DNA from: Pseudonocardia sp. TRM90224
GTDB lineage: Bacteria > Actinomycetota > Actinomycetes > Mycobacteriales > Pseudonocardiaceae
NCBI RefSeq assembly: GCF_021245725.1
Contig: NZ_JAJGSX010000003.1
Location: 744,001 to 808,000 of the forward strand
DNA length: 64,000 nucleotides
Direction: 5' to 3'
Shown: in pieces, positions 59,243 to 64,000 of the stretch
Layout: each line of letters starts with the position of its first letter
How positions within the stretch are numbered: position 1 is the stretch's first letter
Notes under the pieces: model-generated
Database searches by the model: none
Seen by the model: the letters and a program-made list of their open reading frames with translations, nothing else
Told to the model about the DNA's origin: nothing
Position numbers and translations under genes: made by a program

Positions 59243-60541
59243 GTGACACCCCACAACGGCACCGCGACCCCACGTCGGGTCTGCGTGCTGTCCGTCCACA
59301 CGTCCCCCCTCGAACAGCCGGGGACGGGCGATGCGGGCGGCATGAACGTCTACGTCGCGAACACCGCGCGGTGGATGGCGCGGCGCGGCGTGCAGGTGGA
59401 GATCTTCACGCGCGCGACGTCGTCCGACCTGCCCTCGGTCGTGGAGTTGATGCCGGGGGTGTCCGTCCGGCACGTGCAGGCCGGGCCGTTCGAGGGGCTC
59501 GGCAAGGACGATTTGCCCAGCCAGCTCTGCGCGTTCACGGCGGGTGTGCTGCGCACCGAAGCCCGCCACGAGCCGGGCTACTACGACGTCGTGCACTCGC
59601 ACTACTGGCTCTCCGGGCAGGTCGGCTGGCTGGCGAGGGACCGGTGGGGTGTCCCGCTCGTGCACAGCGCGCACACGCTGGCGCGGGTCAAGAACGCCGC
59701 GCTCGCCGAGGGCGACACCCCGGAGCCGCATGTGCGCGTGATCGGGGAGGACCAGGTCGTGGCTGAGGCCGACCGGCTCGTCGCCAACACCGAGGAGGAG
59801 GCCGGCCAGCTCGTCGAGCTGTACGGCGCCGATCCCCGGCGCACCGTCACGATCCCGCCCGGCGTCGACCTCGACCGGTTCGCCCCGGGCGACCGCGCCG
59901 CCGCCCGGCGCGCTCTCGGGGTGCCCGCCGACGCCGTCGTGCTCGCCTTCGTTGGCCGGATCCAGCCGCTCAAGGCGCCCGACGTGCTGCTGCGCGCCGC
60001 GGCGGAGATGATCGAGCGCGACCCGTCGTTGCGCTCGCGGCTGGTGGTGCTCGTCGCCGGTGGGCCCTCCGGCAGCGGCCTGCAGGAGCCGATGGCGCTG
60101 CACGAGCTGGGAACGTCGCTGGGCATCACCGACGTCGTGCGGTTCCTGCCGCCGCTCGCGGGCGCCGACCTCGTGGCGCTCTACCGCGCCGCCGACGTCG
60201 TCGCCGTGCCGAGCCACAACGAGTCGTTCGGCCTGGTGGCGATGGAGGCGCAGGCCTGTGGGACGCCCGTCGTCGCCGCGGCGGTCGGCGGTCTGCCCGT
60301 CGCCGTGCGGGACGGGCGGACGGGGTTGCTCGTCGACGGCCACGGCGCCGCGCAGTGGGCCGACGCGCTCGCCGCCGTGGCGCTCGACCGCGCGCGCCAC
60401 GAGCGGTACGCCGCAGCCGCGACGGAGCACGCGCGCGACTTCTCGTGGGAGCGGACCACCGACGCGTTGCTGCGCACCTACGCCGACGCGAAGGTGGAGT
60501 TCCTCAAGATGTCCTCTCCGGTGCTCGGCGGCATGATCTGA
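59243..60541 (+). CDS. mshA: D-inositol-3-phosphate glycosyltransferase MshA
   Basis: 432 residues, GT4 with GT-B fold. The donor and acceptor motifs are [79 protein letters not shown] and VGGLPVAV. It joins GlcNAc from UDP-GlcNAc to inositol 3-phosphate, the first step of mycothiol synthesis, the main thiol of actinobacteria. GTG 59243 gives the usual N-terminus. The YbjN gene follows after 2 bases, an arrangement known from mycobacteria. Confidence 0.96.
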   Translation: MTPHNGTATPRRVCVLSVHTSPLEQPGTGDAGGMNVYVANTARWMARRGVQVEIFTRATSSDLPSVVELMPGVSVRHVQAGPFEGLGKDDLPSQLCAFTAGVLRTEARHEPGYYDVVHSHYWLSGQVGWLARDRWGVPLVHSAHTLARVKNAALAEGDTPEPHVRVIGEDQVVAEADRLVANTEEEAGQLVELYGADPRRTVTIPPGVDLDRFAPGDRAAARRALGVPADAVVLAFVGRIQPLKAPDVLLRAAAEMIERDPSLRSRLVVLVAGGPSGSGLQEPMALHELGTSLGITDVVRFLPPLAGADLVALYRAADVVAVPSHNESFGLVAMEAQACGTPVVAAAVGGLPVAVRDGRTGLLVDGHGAAQWADALAAVALDRARHERYAAAATEHARDFSWERTTDALLRTYADAKVEFLKMSSPVLGGMI

Positions 60542-60543
60542 CG

Positions 60544-61059
60544 ATGGACCGCGAGCACGTGATCTCGACGGTGGCCGCCGGCCTCGCCGAGCTGGAGGTC
60601 GACCACCACGCCCGTGAGCAGGGCCAGTTCCTCGTCACGCTGCCCGGGACGAACCGCCTGCAGACGCACTGCTGGCTGGTGGTCGGCGAGCACTCCGTTT
60701 TCGTGCAGGCGTTCGTGTGCCGGCAGCCCGACGAGGACCACGAGGTCGTCTACCGGTTCCTGCTGCAGCGCAACGCGCGGCTCTACGGCGTGCACTACGC
60801 CATCGACCGGATCGGCGACATCCACCTCATCGGCCGGATCGGGCTCGACGCCGTCTCTGCCGCGGAGCTCGACAAGGTGCTCGGCCAGGTGCTGGAGGCC
60901 GCCGACGGCGACTTCAACACGCTGCTGGAGCTGGGCTTCGCCTCGTCGATCCGGCGGGAGTACGCCTGGCGGACCGATCGCGGCGAGTCGATCGCGAACC
61001 TGCGGGCCTTCGAGCACCTGTTCGCCGACGCCGGAGAGCCCAACGCCGGAGGGCACTGA
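60544..61059 (+). CDS. YbjN-domain protein
   Basis: 171 residues of the YbjN type, related to type III secretion chaperone folds (DREHVISTVAAGLAELEVDHHAREQGQFLVTLPG, VYRFLLQRNARLYGVHYAIDRIGDIHLIGRI). In actinobacteria it often follows mshA, as here with 2 bases in between. No catalytic residue is known, and a link to mycothiol is only by neighbourhood. ATG 60544. Confidence 0.85.
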   Translation: MDREHVISTVAAGLAELEVDHHAREQGQFLVTLPGTNRLQTHCWLVVGEHSVFVQAFVCRQPDEDHEVVYRFLLQRNARLYGVHYAIDRIGDIHLIGRIGLDAVSAAELDKVLGQVLEAADGDFNTLLELGFASSIRREYAWRTDRGESIANLRAFEHLFADAGEPNAGGH

Positions 61060-61149
61060 GTCCGTCACCCGATCGTGACTAGCGGCGACCAACCGAACGG
61101 CGCTGCACCTCGTCATCCCTCCTGAGGACCCGACCTGGAGGGGGTAGCT

Positions 61150-62229
61150 GTGGAGATGCCGCGGTGGTTGCGTTGGCGGAAGCGGTCGATTCGAGCCGCG
61201 GGTGCGGTGGTGGTCGTGTGCGCCACCGCGATGGCGCTCGGCGCGTGCGGCGCCAGCAACTCGGGCGGCGGCGACAGCAGCGCGCCGTCGCCCGCTGTCG
61301 CCCGCGACGGTGATTCGCTCTCGAGCCCGAGCGAGCTGGCGGGGTCCGCTCCGGCCGCCCCACCCGCGGGCACCGCGGGATCGCCGCAGAAGGCGCCGGC
61401 GCCCTCCCCGGACCAGCCGATCACGCCGGTCGGGCGCTCGCTGATCCGCACGGCCCAGCTCGCCGTCGAGGTGGACGACGTCACGATCGCGCACAGCCAG
61501 GTGCGCACCGCCGTCGTCGCCGCCGGCGGGTACATCGCCGAGGAGCAGACGTACCGCACCAACGCGTCGATGGTGCTGCGGGTGCCGGCCGCCACGCTCG
61601 ACAAGGTGACCGACGACGTCTCGGCCCTCGGCACGCCGACCAGCCGGTCGACACAGGTCAGCGACGTCACCGAGCAGGTCGTCGACCTCGGCGCGAGGGT
61701 CGCGACCCAGCAGGCCAGCGTCGCGCGGGTGCGCACGCTGCTCGCGCAGGCCACCACGATCGGCGACGTCGTGTCGATCGAGTCGGAGCTGGCGCGCAGG
61801 GAGGCCGACCTCGACTCGCTCACCGGCCGCCTCGCCGCGCTGCAGGGTCAGGTCGAGCTTTCCACGCTGACCGTCGACCTCCGCCAGAAGGACGGCGCGA
61901 AGCCGGACGCCGAGGAGCCTGGCCCGACGGGCTTCCTGGCCGGGATCGACGCCGGGTGGCGCGGTCTGATGGCGCTCGGCACGATCATCGGCGCGGTCGC
62001 CGGCTTCGTGCTGCCGTTCCTGCCGGTCCTGCTGGTGATCGGCGCGATCGTCTGGTACCTGCGGCGGACGATCAAGGCACGTCCGGCGCCGACGCCTGCG
62101 CTGGCCGGGGCGGGTGCTGCACCGAGTGGATCGGCACCGAGTGGATCTGCACCGAGTGGATCTGCACCGGGTGGAGCCGCACCTAGTGGCGCTGCACCGA
62201 GTGGCCCGGGACCTGACGGGGCGCCATAG
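61150..62229 (+). CDS. DUF4349 lipoprotein with repetitive C-terminus
   Basis: 359 residues. The signal and lipobox ATAMALGAC lie near residue 33. The DUF4349 domain covers residues about 95-265 (RSLIRTAQLAVEVDDV, AAGGYIAEEQTYRTNASMVLRVPAATLDKVTDDVSALG, RVRTLLAQATTIGDVVSIESELARREADLDSLTGRLAALQ, including a coiled coil). A membrane helix follows (GFVLPFLPVLLVIGAIVWYL), then a tail of about six APSGS-like pentapeptides encoded by 15-bp repeats. Function unknown. GTG 61150 or ATG 61156 may be the start. Confidence 0.85.
   Translation: MEMPRWLRWRKRSIRAAGAVVVVCATAMALGACGASNSGGGDSSAPSPAVARDGDSLSSPSELAGSAPAAPPAGTAGSPQKAPAPSPDQPITPVGRSLIRTAQLAVEVDDVTIAHSQVRTAVVAAGGYIAEEQTYRTNASMVLRVPAATLDKVTDDVSALGTPTSRSTQVSDVTEQVVDLGARVATQQASVARVRTLLAQATTIGDVVSIESELARREADLDSLTGRLAALQGQVELSTLTVDLRQKDGAKPDAEEPGPTGFLAGIDAGWRGLMALGTIIGAVAGFVLPFLPVLLVIGAIVWYLRRTIKARPAPTPALAGAGAAPSGSAPSGSAPSGSAPGGAAPSGAAPSGPGPDGAP
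62119..62208 (+). repeat. Six 15-bp tandem repeats in the DUF4349 gene
   Basis: Six units like GCACCGAGTGGATCT start at 62119, 62134, 62149, 62164, 62179 and 62194 and encode A-P-S-G-S type pentapeptides. The first three are nearly identical and the rest diverged. Such arrays change copy number by slippage, so the tail length may vary between strains. Confidence 0.85.
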
Positions 62230-62606
62230 GGCCAGGCCAGCCGGGGGGCGGGACGGAGTGGCCCGGGATCTGAGGGGGAGTCATGAACTCGGGCCACTCC
62301 GTGTAGTGCCGCCACAGAAACCGTGCGATCGGGGGCATCGGACGGTCTGGGCACCGGCTGTGGCGAGGGGACGCCATGGCCGGTCCGTCCCGGCGAGTGG
62401 GGCTCGCCTGCGGACGGAGCCCAACGATGACAGTCGGTGACGGCGATCGACAAGCGTTTCGAGCTACCCCGTTCGGGTGTTTCGGCCGTAGTTTGTGACG
62501 GGCCGTGGACGATCAGTGCGATCAAGGGGTGTCGAGTTGTCGATGCCGCCGGGGTTGCACTGGCATGATCCGTCGGCTGGCACAGACGCACGCAAGGGAG
62601 CCCGCC
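62230..62606. other. 377-bp non-coding stretch before the last acyl-CoA ligase gene
   Basis: No gene is supported. CGGAGTGGCCCG (62254-62265) pairs perfectly with CGGGCCACTCCG (62290-62301), a likely terminator of the DUF4349 gene. GAGTGGCCCGGGA occurs twice in direct order, at 62199 inside the gene and 62256, 57 bases apart. From 62305 to about 62590 I see no clear motif. AAGGGAG at 62594-62600 is the ribosome-binding site of the next gene. Confidence 0.5.
62254..62301 (+). terminator. Hairpin after the DUF4349 gene
   Basis: Perfect 12-bp arms with a 24-base loop, 25 bases after the stop at 62229. It is GC-rich without a U-tract, the usual form in actinobacteria. Confidence 0.5.
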
Positions 62607-64000
62607 ATGCCCGTTCGCAGCCCGTATCCGGATGTCGAGATCCCCGACGTGTCGCTCTTCGACTTCCTGTTCACCGACTTCGGTGACCGCGCGGACGCTC
62701 CGGCGCTCATCGACGGGAGCACGGGGGCGTCGGTGACGTTCACCGAGCTCAAGGGCGCTGTGCTGAAGATCGCGGCGGCGCTGGCCGAGCGGGGTGTCGG
62801 CAAGGGCGATGTCGTGGGCATCTTCGCGCCGAACAACCCGTACTGGGTGGCTGCGTTCCAGGGCGTGTTGCGCGCGAACGGCGTCGTGACCAGTGCGAAC
62901 TCCCTCTACACCCCCGGTGAGCTGGCCCATCAGCTGCGCGACTCCGGCGCCAAGATGCTGATCACCGTCTCGCCGTTCCTCGACCGCGCCGTCGCGGCGG
63001 CGAAGGAGGTGGGGCTGGGTGAGGACGCGATCATCACGCTCGACCCCGCGGAGGGGTACACGTCGCTGCGCGATCTGCTCGCCACGACTGCGCAGCCGCC
63101 CGCCCCGGACGTGGCTCCGGGCGACGTCGCTGTTCTGCCCTATTCGTCCGGTACGACGGGCCTAGCCAAAGGGGTAGTGCTCACCCATCGCAACCTGGTG
63201 GCGAACCTGTGCCAGGTGGAGCCCGTCTTCGACGTCACACCCGAGAAGAAGCTCCTCGCGGTGCTGCCGTTCTTCCACATCTACGGGATGACCGTGATGA
63301 TGAACAACGGCCTGCACAACCGGGCGACCGTCGTCACGATGCCGAAGTTCGACCTCCCCGAGTTCCTGCGGATCATCGCCGAGTACGAGGTCGGGAACGT
63401 CTACATCGCCCCGCCCGTCGCCGTCGCGCTGGCGAAGCACCCGATCGTCGACCAGTACGACCTCTCGTGCATCGAGACCGTCTTCTCCGGCGCCGCCCCG
63501 CTCGACGCCGAGCTCGGGCACGCGGTCGCGAAGCGGCTCGGCTGCCGGGTGCTGCAGGGCTACGGCATGACCGAGCTCTCGCCGGTGAGCCACGTGATCC
63601 CGGCCGACCGCCCCGACACCGACCTCAACAGCGTCGGCGTGGCCATCCCCAACGTGGTGTGCAAGCTCGTCGACCCCGAGACCGGTGAGGAGATCGAGCC
63701 GGGCGGCCGCGGCGAGCTGTGGGTGAAGGGCCCGAACGTGATGGTCGGGTACCTGAACAACCCGGAGGCCACCGCGATCACCCTCGACGAGGACGGCTAC
63801 CTGCACACCGGCGACGTCGCGACGGTCACCGACGACGGCATCTTCACGATCGTCGACAGGGTCAAGGAACTGATCAAGTACAAGGGCTACCAGGTGCCGC
63901 CGGCCGAGCTGGAGGCGCTGCTCCTGACGAACGACAAGATCGCCGACGCCGCCGTCATCGGCGTGCGCGACGCGGAGGGCGAGGAGGTGCCCAAGGCGTT
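62607..64000 (+). CDS. Acyl-CoA ligase, 4-coumarate-CoA ligase type (cut by right edge)
   Basis: 464 complete codons are present with no stop; the family is usually about 520 residues, so about 55 are missing. The ATP/AMP motif is LPYSSGTTGLAKGVVLTHRN. LPFFHIYGM, VFSGAAPLDAELG, QGYGMTELSPVSHV and YLHTGDVATVTDDGIFTIVDRVKELIKYKGYQVPPAELEALLL follow in order. The start MPVRSPYPDVEIPDVSLFDFLF and VKELIKYKGYQVPPAE are typical of 4-coumarate-CoA ligase-like enzymes, which activate aromatic or fatty acids. ATG 62607 has AAGGGAG 6 bases upstream. It is a different branch from the synthetase at 49999-51654. Confidence 0.92.
   Translation, partial: MPVRSPYPDVEIPDVSLFDFLFTDFGDRADAPALIDGSTGASVTFTELKGAVLKIAAALAERGVGKGDVVGIFAPNNPYWVAAFQGVLRANGVVTSANSLYTPGELAHQLRDSGAKMLITVSPFLDRAVAAAKEVGLGEDAIITLDPAEGYTSLRDLLATTAQPPAPDVAPGDVAVLPYSSGTTGLAKGVVLTHRNLVANLCQVEPVFDVTPEKKLLAVLPFFHIYGMTVMMNNGLHNRATVVTMPKFDLPEFLRIIAEYEVGNVYIAPPVAVALAKHPIVDQYDLSCIETVFSGAAPLDAELGHAVAKRLGCRVLQGYGMTELSPVSHVIPADRPDTDLNSVGVAIPNVVCKLVDPETGEEIEPGGRGELWVKGPNVMVGYLNNPEATAITLDEDGYLHTGDVATVTDDGIFTIVDRVKELIKYKGYQVPPAELEALLLTNDKIADAAVIGVRDAEGEEVPKA

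Overview
The window is about 72 percent G+C by eye, with dense gene packing, GTG and TTG starts, four-base start/stop overlaps (ATGA, GTGA, TTGA), mycothiol synthesis (mshA) and mycofactocin genes. It looks like chromosomal DNA of an actinomycete, most likely Pseudonocardiaceae (Pseudonocardia or a close relative). I see no transposase, integrase, phage gene, rRNA, tRNA or CRISPR array. The genus is an inference from gene content.

Layout. 0-8 kb: an atypical SDR, a 1328-residue protein (beta-propeller, LGFP repeats and a papain-like Cys/His/Asp domain), a NarL-type two-component system and two small membrane proteins. 8-14 kb: a galactonate (De Ley-Doudoroff) set of aldolase and kinase divergent from galactonate dehydratase, plus a SMI1/KNR4-like gene and a rifampin-phosphotransferase-like enzyme behind a palindrome. 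14-27 kb: a mycofactocin locus (mftA, mftB, mftC, two FadH/OYE-type oxidoreductases, mftE and, after an MHS transporter/GntR cassette, mftF) in which mftD is missing from its usual place. 27-32 kb: a form II CO-dehydrogenase-like molybdenum hydroxylase operon (small, large, medium, CoxG). 32-38 kb: alkylation repair, with ogt alone and a translationally coupled set ECF sigma, domain-swapped Ada, unknown 103-residue protein, alkB, preceded by a 2OG-Fe(II) oxygenase; a flavin monooxygenase/TetR pair lies between. 38-42 kb: P1 peptidase coupled to a cytochrome P450, then a TetR/flavin monooxygenase pair. 42-47 kb: moaA and moaD, then a HTH-Mop regulator with modABC. 47-52 kb: a secreted subtilase, serS, an acyl-CoA synthetase and a cold-shock-domain protein. 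52-64 kb: a probably conserved actinobacterial block (DUF2771-like lipoprotein, MFS protein, glutaminyl cyclase, DUF3027-like, sacsin-like ATPase, mshA, YbjN, DUF4349 lipoprotein), ending in an acyl-CoA ligase cut by the right edge.

How parts may work together. Molybdate uptake (modABC), cofactor synthesis (moaA/moaD) and a Mo-hydroxylase lie within 20 kb and may form one supply chain. The mycofactocin genes make a peptide-derived redox cofactor, and the two OYE-type enzymes sit where mftD is expected. The sigma-Ada-AlkB set looks like an adaptive response to alkylation with its own sigma factor.

Three unrelated intergenic repeat families punctuate the window. Family A is 21-22 bp tandem GAGTC units (three arrays). 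Family B is a roughly 55-bp AAAGTGGCTTTCC inverted repeat (five copies). Family C is a CCGTTTTGCCAACCTGCAC inverted repeat (four copies). B and C mostly lie between convergent genes and may act as bidirectional terminators or a short non-autonomous repeat element. Together with the sigma-Ada-AlkB operon, the mftD-less mycofactocin locus and the palindrome-filled mftA promoter, these are the most interesting parts.
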